Source of the DNA: Anastrepha obliqua
Lineage: Eukaryota; Arthropoda; Insecta; Diptera; Tephritidae
Assembly: GCF_027943255.1 (NCBI RefSeq)
Contig: NC_072892.1
Coordinates: 118,685,792-118,749,791 of the forward strand
Reading direction: 5' to 3'
DNA: 64,000 nucleotides
Shown here: in pieces, positions 47,494 through 58,784 of the stretch
How the letters are laid out: each line of letters begins with the position of its first letter
Numbering within the stretch: the stretch's first letter is position 1
Notes under the pieces: model-generated
The model's database searches: none
What the model was told of the DNA's origin: nothing
The model's input: the letters and a program-made list of their open reading frames with translations, nothing else
Program-made: the position numbers and the translations under genes

Positions 47494-48164
47494 TTGATAT
47501 ATACGAGGGATAAAACAACAACAATCAGTGATATACAGCGTGAATTAAAGCAAGAAATAGTGAGTGAAACACCCATCTACAAGGTCAGCCACAGCTAAAG
47601 AAGCTAAACTAGACAAAGAAACTTCCCTCGAAGTCGACATGAGACAAGTATGGTGGACTGCCTCTATAGAAGTAGTTTCTATCAAAACTAAACAAAATTG
47701 TGGCCAGATTAAAGTGAATGCTCCTTTTGATGAATTACATGTGAAGAGCTTGTGACATAAAGCCTAGTGCTCAAACTGGTTCCCGACGATTTACTTATCC
47801 TCCTAATTATCGGGAGGGGGTCGCTACTTAGGCGGCAGAAGGTCTTGTTCGGGTGAAGTCTAACACTGACAGGGTAAAGGCTTTATATGCTTCATGCTCT
47901 GAGCTTGACATTTAGCGAGTAGTAGAGGACATTAGCATTCCTCTAAACGAACTTGACTTGAGCGCAACCACGAAAACCAATAGAAGGGGGTCTCCGACTA
48001 CTAACTGCAGGGTCTCGAAAGCGCTCTGGCCATAACTGAATATCAAAAGGACAAAATGTCTGCTTGGATACCATAGATCAACTACCAATACCGGGACGGA
48101 ATCGCTATATTATCTTTACAGGCATTATAACAGGTTACCTAGCCAGTAGAATGGGTGTACCTCA
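47494..48164. other. Gene-free interval
   Basis: A GC-balanced stretch with one 63-codon frame (47564-47755) lacking motifs. Possibly old transposon sequence, but I cannot name it. Confidence 0.35.
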
Positions 48165-48470
48165 CAATGACTTCGGCAGTAGTTGTGGAGATGAAGAACT
48201 CTCTACTACCACCAGCTGGAACCGCATCGAATACTTTCAGAGCCGGACCGTTTGTATCCATTCGGACGACATGACCGAGCCAACGAAGCCGCTGGATCTT
48301 TATTCGCTACGCTTTGTCGTAAAGATCATACAGCTCATTGTGGCCAACGTGCAAAGGTCCAAAAATCTTCCGTAGAACCTTTCTCTCAAACACTCCAAGC
48401 GACGCTTCCACAATTCTGCGCCATACGTTTGGATGTGCATGATGAGAGCCTTGTAGAGCGTTAAGCCTTA
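48165..48470 (-). mobile_element. RTE-like LINE, RT C-terminal fragment
   Basis: Minus-strand reading gives FERKVLRKIFGPLHVGHN, ELYDLYD, a stop, RIKIQRLRWLGHVVRM, NGPALKVFDAVPAGGSRE. Same family as 40345-40695 and 22200-22510, oriented opposite to the former. Confidence 0.85.
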
Positions 48471-50368
48471 TTTCATCCTTTTCGTACCAGTTCAAATACA
48501 GTCATTAAATGGGTGTAAATACACTTCTCCTTATATGCAAGTGGCTAATTATGTACTGTTTCGTATACGCCGGCATTTGTCTTGACTTGGTTTGGCTAGG
48601 CTGTGCGGATATTTGACGACCGTATTGGGTACATACGCACGCACATAAAAAAGTGAAATAAACAACCGAAGCAGGCATACGAGTACATACATGCATACGC
48701 TATGACTAAAGAATTTGATCAGTTTGCCTTCATACGCTTTTTCTTTTCTTCGTCTTTTCTTGGTATTTTTGCGCATATTCGTTTGTGTATATGTCTGTGC
48801 ACACAATCTTCTTTGATGCAGTGTAATATAATGAAATGTTGTGCAAACGATATCATTAGTGAAGGGAGTTTGCTTGTAAGAGAGTTGCAGAATATGTAGC
48901 AACAATGCCACTGGTAGCGATGGCAAATACATAACAATAGCACTGGCAACGCCAAACGCCCAACGCCAAACCCCAGACGTCAATGACATCATATCAATAA
49001 GCCAGTTATGTAGGAATACATATTTTCATTTACCAGCGCACTCCACTTTATTCGGTATTGTTTACGCAGTGCGACAGTGACATTAACTGAAGCAGTGAAG
49101 AAGAGAAGAGGAGGAAACAATAATAACAATGCTGACAAGTGGCAACGGACAAGTGGGGAGATTGTCCACCACAGCGAAACTGCGCCAGCCCAGTGTAGTG
49201 GCCAGCAGCTGTATCTCTATATGTAGCATTTCTATGGGCCGAACAAGCGTATTCCGCCTGTTTGGAACGCATGCAGTCCAGCAGTGGCAGTAAGTTCTTG
49301 TTCGTATGTAATTGCTCCTTTAATGTTGCTTTTGCTATTGCTTTGCTATTATTGCGATATAAAACAACTCTTGAAATAGTCGCTAAACGTTCATGGTCAT
49401 ATCAACCATTGAAATGTTTATCTTTATTAACAGCAACAACAAAATATGTTGGTTGATGGTTGTCGCTCTGGCTGGTTGTCTGTAGCTGTTGTGGCTGTGA
49501 CTGTGTTTGTGGCTGCGACTGTTGATGTTTAACTGTTGCCAACATACCACTATATTGTACATTGATATTGAAGACCATTATAGATTGTAAATGTTTTTGT
49601 TTTTAGCTTTTATTTGATTTTTGTTTTTCTGTACATTCTTAGTTTGCAAGTGTCTTGGTTTGTTTTGCGCAACCAGTAAGTCGGAAGGATGTTCGACTCG
49701 TTCAAGTTAAGTACTCACACGTTATTGCTGTAAAATGACGCTTATATTCTTGTTGTTTGTATTTTTATTGTTAGCAGCAGCTACTTTAATGCTTGCAGTT
49801 GCAAATCGTAGAGGCAGTGGTGGCTACTTTAGTAACCTCTTTTTAATATCCATACATTTTCTGTGGGTTGTTGCCGCTTGAAGCAGGCGAGTGACACTGT
49901 TTGACACTGGCTACAGTGGGCTGCCACAGAAATGGAGTTGAATGATATAGGTTTTTGGATATAAATTCGTAGAAAAAATGATAATATGAATTAGCAAAAG
50001 TGGACAAATTAGTCTACGAAACGTTAACATTTAAAGGAAGGGTTCGGCACTTACACTTATATTAAAAAAAAAAAAATATTTTTACAACCGCGTGCTTTGA
50101 GTTAGTGAGAGTGGGAGAATCGGGGATTGAGTGAGTGATACCAAGAATGATAGAAACAAGATTGCACCCATTTGAGAGCACGTGACGGCACGAATGCAAT
50201 TTTGCAGTGCTGCCAACCCTTTGCTTTTCGCAAACAATTTAGTGCTTTTTATACTCAAAATGCGAACATTTTTAAGTTGGGTGTTTGTGTCTTTTTGAAG
50301 TGAAAACTTCTTTAGAATCGTTGGGAGTGATTTGAGAAAAAGTGAAACGAAAAAGCGACCCTCTTGGC
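48471..50368. other. Gene-free interval
   Basis: Looks like single-copy intergenic or intronic fly sequence with GTT/TGTTG-rich patches (49450-49540). No supported exon. Mirror-image frames at 48549-48992 have no motif. Confidence 0.4.
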
Positions 50369-50421
50369 TACGAAGCGTTATATTATATGTTGATATAAAC
50401 GTAGCGATGAACTAAATAAAA
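50369..50421. repeat. Direct repeat of the palindrome's loop sequence
   Basis: TACGAAGCGTTATATTATAT...GAACTAAATAA at 50369-50419 recurs at 50536-50586 with one substitution seen. The second copy forms the loop and the start of the right arm of the adjacent inverted repeat. Confidence 0.85.
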
Positions 50422-50436
50422 ATAACTTTTATTTTT

Positions 50437-50676
50437 TCTTGTGATTCGAACCAAGGATTTTGGATCGGAAGCTCACATTGCTAGTCGCTCGGCTACCGCG
50501 CCATGCTGTCGGCGCTGGCCTAAAAGTTATTTAGTTACGAAGCGTTATATTATATGTTGATATAAACGTAGCGACGAACTAAATAACTTTTAGACCAGCG
50601 CCGACAGCATGGCGCGGTAGCCGAGCGACTAGCAATGTGAGCTTCCGATCCAAAATCCTTGGTTCGAATCACAAGA
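50437..50676. repeat. 100-bp inverted repeat containing a tRNA-like (SINE-like) module on each arm
   Basis: Left arm 50437-50536 and right arm 50577-50676 are reverse complements with one mismatch; the loop is 40 bases. In the right arm, GGCGCGGTAGCCGAGCGACT resembles a tRNA 5' half with a box A-like TAGCCGAGCGAC, and GGTTCGAATCA is a box B-like word. The left arm carries the same in the opposite direction. No acceptor-stem complement is seen, so it is not called a functional tRNA gene. A head-to-head pair of tRNA-derived SINE pieces is the likely origin. Confidence 0.85.
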
Positions 50677-50696
50677 AAAAAATTTTTTTTATACAG

Positions 50697-50905
50697 TTAT
50701 TTTATTTTATTTTATGATATGTTTATGAGGAGCTTTTTTCATGGCAGAAATACACTCGGTGTTTTGCCATTGCCTGCTGAGGGGTGAGCGCTATTAGAAA
50801 AATAGTTTTCCTTAATTTTGGTGTTTTCACCGAGATTCGAACTGACGTTCTCTCTGTGAATTCTGAATAGTAGTCACCCACCAACCCATTCGGCTACGGC
50901 GTTTG
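50697..50905 (-). mobile_element. tRNA-derived SINE copy, 5' half
   Basis: In reverse: CGCCGTAGCCGAATGGGTTG (box A zone), then GTTCGAATCTCGGTGAAAAC (box B zone), AAAATTAAGGAAAAC, AATAGCGCTCACCCC, GGCAATGGCAAAACACCGAG, TTTCTGCCATGAAAAAAGCT, CCTCATAAAC. Colinear with 60641-60860. The 3' half is absent. Confidence 0.85.
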
Positions 50906-51032
50906 TTTAATTTTACTGATGCAAAAATGAGGAAAAATATATGAATAAAGTTTGCTTACTGTTTACACATTTTCCAAAGGTGACGGAGAACCAAAAAAAA
51001 TAGTCGATTTTCAAACAAATACGAGTGCATAT

Positions 51033-51150
51033 GTGTAATTGTGTTACAGTTTCGGTCACGCCCCAGCAAAACCTGCGTGCATATGTGTTTGTAACATTCA
51101 AAAAAATGTAATTGTGTTAGAGTTTCGGTCACGCAGGTTTTGCTGGGGAC
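51033..51150. repeat. Overlapping direct and inverted repeats
   Basis: TGTAATTGTGTTACAGTTTC...GGTCACGC (51034-51061) recurs at 51107-51134 with one difference. CCCCAGCAAAACCTGCGTG (51061-51079) is exactly inverted at 51130-51148. It lies just upstream of the endonuclease-like ORF and may be the subterminal region of the same element. Confidence 0.85.
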
Positions 51151-51220
51151 GCTCATAATAGCAACCGCGTGTGTATTTTTATATTCGTAAATATTTTCAT
51201 TTTTAAATATTTACCGCAAT

Positions 51221-51624
51221 TATGCCGAAAAATAATGCAGAAAAGTGTCGTGAATATCGACAGAAAAAAAAAATCAATAAATAGCATCACGGAATTCATT
51301 CACGAAAATTTAATAAAGTATACACCAGAAGTATCGCGGATACTTAGAAAAGATTACGATAAAGTTCTAATGATTTTAAGTGGCGATTTTAACGTAAATT
51401 TTGCATTGGACACAGCGGTTCCTTCAATTGACTTTCTCAATACAACATTCAATTTAAAAATGTGTAACAATCGCACTGAATCGACAACACGATCAAAAAC
51501 AACATTTGACGCGGTATTTCAAAGATATGTTGACAACATCGAAACCAAAGCATTTGTATCATATTTTAGCTATCATAAGCCACTCGTATCATTTTTTGAA
51601 ATTGAAAACATTGAGGATGAATAA
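51221..51624 (+). mobile_element. Endonuclease (EEP)-like transposon ORF fragment
   Basis: ATG at 51221 opens MPKNNAEKCREYRQKKK, a lysine/arginine-rich leader found at the start of some insect transposon proteins, but that frame stops after a few codons. A shift in the A run (51262-51272) leads into a frame ending TAA at 51624. It contains KVLMILSGDFNVNFALDT (GDFN motif of exonuclease-endonuclease-phosphatase nucleases), IDFLNTTFNLKM, ESTTRSKTTFDAVFQR and FVSYFSYHKPLVSFFE (position of the catalytic His). Only the C-terminal part of such a nuclease is present. I suspect a large internal deletion of a Helentron-like or LINE-like element. Confidence 0.6.
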
Positions 51625-52839
51625 TAATAAAATGAAGAAAATAAAATATGAACTTTATAGCAATATTATAATGAACCTATAATTATCCCGCCCCTAATGC
51701 TGCTTTCGTCTCATTCTCTCTCAGTTTGTTTTACGGAAGGTTTCACTTCTATCGCGTCTAACCGTTAGACTGGTATTTTTTTTTAATTTAAAGCTACCTA
51801 AGCTAGGTTGAAAACATGTATTATATAATCAAAAAAAAAAAAAAAAACAAAGGTTAAAAAAGACGAGTTTTGCATTTGAAGCTTATACTGAGAAGATTTC
51901 AGTGGTATTGAAAATGTAGAATCTTATAAATTTTGATGTTTTGAAAGTGCACGTCTCGTTTTTTGTTCCTTGAGAAGTTATGGAAGAATACTGGATATTA
52001 TTCTCTTAAATCTTCTTTAAATATAAAACTTCTTATAAAGCCTAAAAACCTTTGAATTTTTGAATATGAATTAAAGCCATAGAGGTGTATTCATAGTATA
52101 AAATAAAAACCAAAGAAAGTATCAGATAATATTGAAGAAACTATAACGTCCATTTTGAAAAGGAATACCTTGTCTTGTTACATAACCTCAAATATAGCAA
52201 AATAGTGTTTTTCTGCCCTTTTTTAAAGAAATTATTTTAACATAGGTTTTAAGAACTACAACAAATTTTGATTTGAAAAAAAAAACGCACTCAGCCAATA
52301 CAATTTGCCACGCATACAAAGTTGTTGCGGTAAGTCATTAAAAATTCGTTATTTTTTCTTTATATGGGCATTTTATTGCTTTTTTATAACCAAAACTAGG
52401 CAACACTGCAATTGCGAGAGAGAGAGAGAGAGAGAGAGATTTGACTGCTCGAAGGAAAACGCAAAAAACACTTGGAAATAAAATTTAAATAAAGCGAAGA
52501 AATGTCACACACAAATAAAATAGGCCGCAGACGAGAAACAAATCGAAACAATCGGTTAAAACCTATTCCGCCCCACTCGTGTGAATTTGTTAACGATTTT
52601 TGTTGTGGATTTTCGTATATCATCAACACAATCTCAGTTTTCACCGACCTATGTCGTAAACAAACCGCTGTCATGACTCCGGTTACGTCAGAAAATCAGC
52701 TGGTTCTTTCAAATTCGGCTCAGGGATTCAGTGTCTCCTTTGGCCTAATGCCTCACTGTTGGTTATTCAGTCTTCCATAGATTCCTCTTCATCACAGCAG
52801 AATCTGCATGATCTTGTGCTAGATAAACCTATTGTGTTA
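51625..52839. other. Gene-free interval with a (GA)n microsatellite
   Basis: GA tract at 52407-52440. A 92-codon frame at 52502-52780 (ATG at 52502; ends TAG) has no recognised motif but a balanced composition. It could be an exon of an unknown gene, with low confidence. A poly-A run is at 51830-51850. Confidence 0.35.
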
Positions 52840-53370
52840 AAGTGTTTATTATAGGCAAAGTGTAAGTGCTACACAGAGTAATTTGAGGCTCTCTAGGGTT
52901 AGAGCAGGTTTTGCTCTGTTGGAGTGATTAAGGCCGCTTGTGTCATTCCAGTGTTCCCTGATTTTAGTTTGGAGCCATTCTTTGGTTTCCTGTTTTATAT
53001 TATTTTTGTTAAAGCGGAAAAATGGAGTTGGCCCAATAAATAGCCCTTCGGCACCTGTTTTAGCTTAAAAGTTTGCCTTCTCGCTTCCTTTGTGTCTCTC
53101 ATGTACTGGTACACAATTCAGTGAGACCTGATTGTGAGTGGCCAGTTTGTTGTGTGCCTTGTTACACTTTATTAGGACTTTTGACTTGAACTCGAACTCT
53201 CTTTTGGATATGATTTCCCCTGTTTCCATTATGACGAAGAGCTCCACATGGAAAATCGTGGTATCTGTACTTAGTGTTAAGGATTTGTGTCCTCTAGGCC
53301 GTACTATTCCTGCTCCTACTCCTTGGAGCATTTTGGAACCATCTGTGTACCATTCGCTGTTAGGCAGTCA
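52840..53370 (-). mobile_element. RNase H-bearing LINE fragment
   Basis: Minus-strand reading gives WYTDGSKMLQGVGAGIVRPR (RNase H YTDGSK motif), then FHVELFVIMETGEII, HNKLATHNQVSLNCVPVHER, GSEKAN and LAKTGAEGLFIGPTPFFRF. The family form is WVPGHxGIxGNExADxLAR, so two active-site positions are changed. After a stop the frame continues with WLQTKIREHWNDTSGLNHS. One long frame (53331-53065) is still open. Inactive I-group-type remnant. Confidence 0.85.
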
Positions 53371-54090
53371 ATGGTCCGATATTGGACACATCTTCTGAAT
53401 TCTTTTCACCATGTGAGCTTCTGGGTGAGCTCCTTTACATGTTTGTTTAATTGCGTTTTATAGCTCATAGGTTTTGTTAGCTCGAATCAGTATGGGCAAA
53501 TTTATTGAACCTTGCGGCTCGGTGAGACGTGCAGTCGTTCTTATTGGAGGAACTTTATGCGATGCGTGTGCACAGTCGACCTGCCTGTAGCATGCACGCA
53601 GTGTAAATGATAAACAAAAACGCAGCTTGCTGCGTACTTGCGGCGGGAATGAATTTAAGCGAAAGTTTCTTAAGCACCGCATACTTTGTCCTAAGATGTT
53701 ATAAATTTGTTCAAAAAGGGTAACAGCATAAAATAATGGGGATAGATATAGACAATAGACTTACCTGTATATAGATACAAAAATTCTCAGAAGACGAGAG
53801 GAGTCGATTGGCTAAATCCCGTCCGCTCCTTTATATGATAACTCGGGCAAAGATTAATACATTTCAATGAAACTTGGTACACATTTTACTATTTGTCCAA
53901 GGCAGGTTCGTATCAAAAATTGGAATGATGGCTTAATAAATCTTGATCGGCATTTTTTGATGTTTTAAGTCAGCGGTGGGTTAAGTGGTTCTTAGTTATA
54001 ATATCTTTCGGTACGTGACGCTGTTGTCACTATATTCCAAAAAACAAAAACACATTGGGTTTTAAATTTGGCTTATATTAGGAAAATCTA
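53371..54090. other. Gene-free interval
   Basis: The start is probably eroded LINE sequence upstream of the RNase H part. The rest is unclassified. No gene supported. Confidence 0.35.
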
Positions 54091-54285
54091 TTAGTGGCCG
54101 TCGTAGCGGAATCAGTTGGTGTGTGACTACAAATCGGAAGTACATAAGTTCGCGTTTCCGGGCATGGAACACCAAATGGTAGAAGAAGCTTTTCTAATTG
54201 TGGCCATGAAAAAGTTCTTATAAAAAATCAACTGCCAGCTCGGCCAAGCACCTAAAGGAGAAAGCAATTAAACAAATTCAGAGTT
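54091..54285 (+). mobile_element. tRNA-derived SINE copy (degenerate, internally deleted)
   Basis: GTGGCCGTCGTAGCGGAATC, AGTTGGTGTGTGACTAC (box A zone), a rearranged box B zone (GTTCGCGTTTCCGGGC), GAACACCAAATGG, TTTTCTAATTGTGGCC, ATGAAAAAGTTCTTATAAAAA, then a direct jump to AGCTCGGCCAAGCACC, skipping the middle 3' block. Confidence 0.7.
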
Positions 54286-55822
54286 TGTTGAGCGAACCTG
54301 CTCTAGGAGCAAAAGAACAACTATAAAGTAACACTGAAGTCTGAAAAGTCTATTATATAAAAGCAATTCCCAATCGCAAAGGATTTCAAGTGCATATAAC
54401 GCATCCACTGTACGACGATCAAATGATATTTAATGTACTTCGTCACTCGTTGTAATAGTTAAGTATCGCGAAAAGGCTGTCGGAGGAGGCTAAGTGCAAT
54501 TGCCTCTACCACTGCATCTTATTTTCCGCTTATCTTGCAGCTTTTCCCTTGTGCTCGGACGCTAAAAATAGCAGTAATTCCAGTTCTGCGCCCATTTTAA
54601 TGACAATTTTTTTATAAACACACTTCTAGCTTTACTATTATTGCAAAGAGTCATATAATTGAGCTGAGTTACGCTAACTAGAATCGCATTTAAACTGGAA
54701 TTGAGTTGCATAGCAGATGCTTGAATTTTTAACTCTTGAACCAAGTAAGAAAAGAGGATTGGCTCACATTAATAGAAATTGAAAAAAAAAAAATATCGAG
54801 AATAACAAATCTTTTTATTATTTATAAGGGTGTTAGCCGCATGAGAACTATCGTAGTCGATAATTGTGTTTCTGGAAATTTACTGTGATAGAAAAAAATA
54901 AATAAATTTGTCCGCGAAGCTCATAGCGCGAAGTGTTGCAGAAGACTCCGACATGTCGATTCGTAGTCGTTCTCAACTTGTTGGCCTTTGTCTTTCGACT
55001 ACGTGGAAATTTAACCTAAGGATTTTGTCCTAAATGCCAATAAAAGACAGCTCGTGCAATCCAAATGAAGCCAATTGAAACGCAATGACCAAATGCTGAT
55101 TGGTCTCATTTAGATTTATTATTCAAATTTAGTGGAAAAAATATATGCAATAAAGTTATTTACCGGAATATAAAAAAAAACTCATCCCAACAATGTTTCT
55201 GTTTTATATTATCATTCACAGCTCTCAAACTCTTAAGAAACACCCGTTAGTTGTACTACCATACAAGTACAAATCCTTCAACTTACTCTGAGATCCTGTA
55301 AAACTTTTATGGGCAATTCAATTTTCGACATAAATAACATCAATCAACATTAATCTACTAAGTATTGGCAGTTGGCGGAGTTTCTAAAAGTAGAACCGCG
55401 TGAGGTCCTACAATCGCTAGCTGGTATTTGAGTGACGCCTTCCATACCTGCATTTATAGTTGCAGTAGTACATAAAAGCGCCGCTTCCTTCTGTTTCATG
55501 ACAATTGTCATTTTAGTCAACAACAAATTTAACAATATTTATTGTCCATTAAAAAAACAAAAAAAAAAAAAAATTAAAATAGTCCGAAACACAATCCATT
55601 TGCATTAATGCTGTATCCAATGCTATCCGGTATTTATTGGCAATATTAAATTGTGTTCGTCTTGGGCTGGTCGTTTATGTGCTAACAATAAATTTTATTA
55701 ACCTAATTAGTTCTGGCTATTAAGCAGCGCTACTACATTTCCGTATTCAATAAATATATCTCGGCTGGAGGTGAACGCATTCATACACAAACACATGCAT
55801 AGGTGGGTGATAGTATGAGTAT
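54286..55822. other. Gene-free interval
   Basis: No recognised exon, RNA gene or transposon. AT-rich, with an A run at 55554-55572. Small minus-strand frames have no motif. Confidence 0.4.
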
Positions 55823-56413
55823 TAGGGCGGGTCGATTTAAAAATCGCTCATTGCTCTGTGCAAATCGTATTCTAGGGATCAAAATAAGAAACTTTGCCGC
55901 AGGAACCATACCTCTAAAACGAATTCTGATGTCCCCCAATTTGGGGGATGTCCTATTTTTGGCCTTTACATGAAAAAATCAGGCTAGGTTTGTTCTTTAT
56001 TTTTATTTATTTATAACAATATTTATTATTTATTTACTATAATATCTATTTTTTCTCTTAAGAAATTTATTTAGTCAGAACATATGTAAATGAAAAAATT
56101 AATTTAAGTGAGTTATAGAAAAGAAACTAAAACGTTCGACCCAAATTGGGGGACATCAGAATTCGTTTTAGAGGTATGGTTCCTTCGGCAAAGTTTCTTA
56201 TTTTGATCCCTGGAATATGATTTTCGCAGAGCTATAGGCGATTTTTTTGCCTCCCCACAAAATACACTAAAAGTTCGACCCAAATTGGGGGACATGAGAA
56301 TTCGTTTTAGAGGTATGGTTCCTTCGGCAAAGTTTCTTATTTTGATCCCTAGAATACGATTTTCACAGAGCAATGGGCGATTTTTTTGCCTCCACACAAA
56401 TCGACCCGGCCTA
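55823..56413. mobile_element. hAT-like MITE with tandemly doubled right terminal repeat
   Basis: Starts TAGGGCGGGTCGATTT and ends, in reverse, TAGGCCGGGTCGATTT. The flanks are the 8-bp duplication ATGAGTAT (55815-55822 and 56414-56421). Terminal inverted repeats of about 130 bp contain CTAGGGATCAAAATAAGAAA and CCTCTAAAACGAATTC. The right repeat occurs twice in tandem (about 56138-56278 and 56279-56413). An 8-bp target duplication and a TAGGG-type end suggest the hAT superfamily. No transposase is present; the long minus-strand frame across the repeats is an artefact. Confidence 0.75.
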
Positions 56414-56485
56414 ATGAGTATGTATGTATGTATGTCTGTCTGCCTTTATCATAAAATAGCCGCAATGGATTTTTATGTATTGCTA

Positions 56486-56805
56486 TGGCGAACGCCGTAA
56501 CCGAATGGGTTGGTGCGTGACTACCATACGAAATTCAGAGGTTCGAATCTCGGTGGAACACCAAAATTAAGAAAAAATGTTTTCTAATAGCGGTCGCCGC
56601 TCGGCAGGCATTGACAATTTCATTTCTTGTATTGCTTCCGTTAAAAAGCTCCTCATAGAAATAAAAATAAAAAAATATCTGCCATGCGGAGTTGGCTTAA
56701 AACTGTGGGTCCCTTCATTCTGTGGAACAACACAAACACGTATGCCGCAAACACGGGGAGGAGCTCGGCCAAACACCAAAAAAGGCTGTACGCGCCAATT
56801 ATATA
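56486..56805 (+). mobile_element. tRNA-derived SINE copy, tail interrupted by a mariner
   Basis: CGCCGTAACCGAATGGGTTG, TGCGTGACTACCAT, AGGTTCGAATCTCGGTGGAA, AACACCAAAATTAAG, TAATAGCGGTCGCC, CCCTTCATTCTGTGGAACAA, ACACGGGGAGGAGCTCGGCC and the end CGCGCCAATTATATA. The A and B box zones are well preserved. The TA tail is cut at 56804 by the mariner, and TATATA resumes at 57701. Confidence 0.9.
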
Positions 56806-57700
56806 CAGGATGGGTCATATAGCGTTTGCTTTTTGAACCACCTATTTTTTTTGAGAATGGTAACACAAATGACATGTCAAATGTGTTCATAATTTACTTA
56901 AAGATTTGACATTTACGAAATGGGACGCTATACGCTTGAACAAAATTGGGAAATATTGAAAACCTATTTCCAAAGTGGTGAGTCTTCTTCTTCTTTTTTG
57001 ATTTTCACATCGGTGGCTACGTCAATAAGCAAAATTGTCGGATTTGGGGCTAAGAAAATCCACACGTTACTGTAGAGAGGCAAGTGCATCCACAACGAGT
57101 CACTGTTTGGTGCGGTTTTTGGTCTGGCGGCATCATCGGGCCATTTTTTTCGAAAATGAGCGAGGAGCCAAGGTTACAGTAAATGGCTAGCGTTACCGTG
57201 ACATGCTCAACGAGTTGTTTGCAAAAATTGAAAAGGATGAAATGGACGACATTTGGTTTCAACAGGACGGTGCAACTAGTCACACTGCCAAAGTTACACT
57301 CGAACTTTTGGCCACCGTTTTTGAAAACCGAATAATCAGCTGAAATTCCGATATCAATTGGCTGCCTCGGAGCTGTGATTTAAGCCCGTTGGACTATTTT
57401 TTGTGGGGAGCCGTTAAGGATAAATGCTATGTGAACCATCCAGAGACGATTAATGCTTTAAAACACGAAATCGAAGTTGCCATTCATGAAATTGGAGCCC
57501 AAACAATCGAAAATGTGCTTAAAAATTGGGTTGATCGAATGGCCTACTGTAAAGCCAGTCGTGGCAGTCATTTGAACGATATTATTTTTCATTCTTAACT
57601 GACAATGTTCAATCTTCAAAATAAAAAAAAGTTTGAAAAAATATTGATTAGTTTTTTTTTATAGCCGATTCAAAAAGCAAATTTTACATGGCCCACCCTG
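56806..57700 (+). mobile_element. Mariner-like element, internally deleted
   Basis: Terminal inverted repeats CAGGATGGGTCATATAGCGT and, reversed, CAGGGTGGGCCATGTAAAAT share GCTTTTTGAA further in; TA flanks both ends. N-terminus: MGRYTLEQNWEILKTYFQSG at 56920, then an abrupt join to mid-protein sequence (HVTVERQVHPQRVTVWCGF). Next come FQQDGATSHTAKVTLELL (catalytic Asp), LPRSCDLSPLDYFLWG (third catalytic region) and an intact C-terminal frame ending HLNDIIFHS (stop 57596-57598). Stops and a shift occur in the middle. At 895 bp it is shorter than the usual length of about 1.3 kb. Confidence 0.9.
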
Positions 57701-57702
57701 TA

Positions 57703-58784
57703 TATAGAGATATAACTGCACTTTGCATATATGTACGTGCTCTTGTATATACTAACAAATCTAAAAGTAGATAATCGAAAGGAAGTGTCACAGCCCTTTG
57801 AAAGGAGTATTTATGCAGTCCTAGCCCAAAAACGTTAGTAGTTATGGTCAAATGCCTGGGGAAGATTTGTTTATGGCAATGTTGGTCATAAATTATGCAA
57901 CTTCTGCCTTATGTAAGTTCGTGCAACATACACAAATACACATTTGTTTGTGAATGCTTTTATTTGCACGGAACCGTGAAATGTGATTTGTGTAATCGGT
58001 TTGCTTCGAAAAGTTCTGTTCGGCTGCGGCCATCAGTGGCAGTTACAATTGTGATATATAGTGGGAAAGATGATGAATGCATAGCTAAGAAGAGTAAGTG
58101 CTGGACCTTTGAAACAATCTTTTGGCAACGCATTCATTTCTGATTAATATCAGCGGTAACTCTTGGTGATGAGGCGGAGCTCGGAGCGATTGAAAATTGG
58201 AAAATTGAAAATCCAGGCGTACAGGCAAACTGCTACAATGTAAAACTCTACTACTTTTCTGTGGAACTCTTCGATTACTAAATCATCAAACAAGTCTTTT
58301 AGTTTTTATTAGTTTCGATCAGCTACATTCCCATAACAACACCTTGCGATATTAGAAAAAACGAAATTGCGAATTTTAACAGATTGACCATTTTCGTTGT
58401 CGATTTTAATTATTTGTACAGAGAAAGGGCATGCTCAAGGCATGATTGTAGTGTGCACGCAGTGTGCGCTTCCACTTTTTTATTTTATACATTTCATAAG
58501 CCATTTCAAATATGCAGAGATTTGCTAAGTAAATAAATTGATAAATGAAAAGGACAATTTACTGCATACTTATAGGCGATGAGAATATTAAGTGGAACTC
58601 GTTCTAATCGGTTAAGTGCTCTCCGCATACATCCGGCCAACATCGATAACTCGATCTTCTGAATAATTAGACATTCATAAAGCGACTTTCTGGCGAATTT
58701 TAGCTGTAGACAAGCTCATGCTGCACATTTAAATCGTGCCATTTTTTGCATATAATTGTTAAGAACCGTATTTTTAATTAAATA
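57703..58784. other. Gene-free interval
   Basis: No supported exon. The 82-codon plus frame at 57895-58143 has no motif. No RNA gene seen. Confidence 0.4.

Noticed and set aside
50577..50676. Possible functional tRNA gene
   Set aside because: It has A and B box-like words, but no acceptor stem pairing or clear anticodon arm could be made. A SINE-like origin is more likely.
56113..56397. 94-codon minus-strand frame with an internally repeated protein
   Set aside because: It is the tandemly doubled terminal repeat of a MITE. The protein repeat simply mirrors the DNA repeat.
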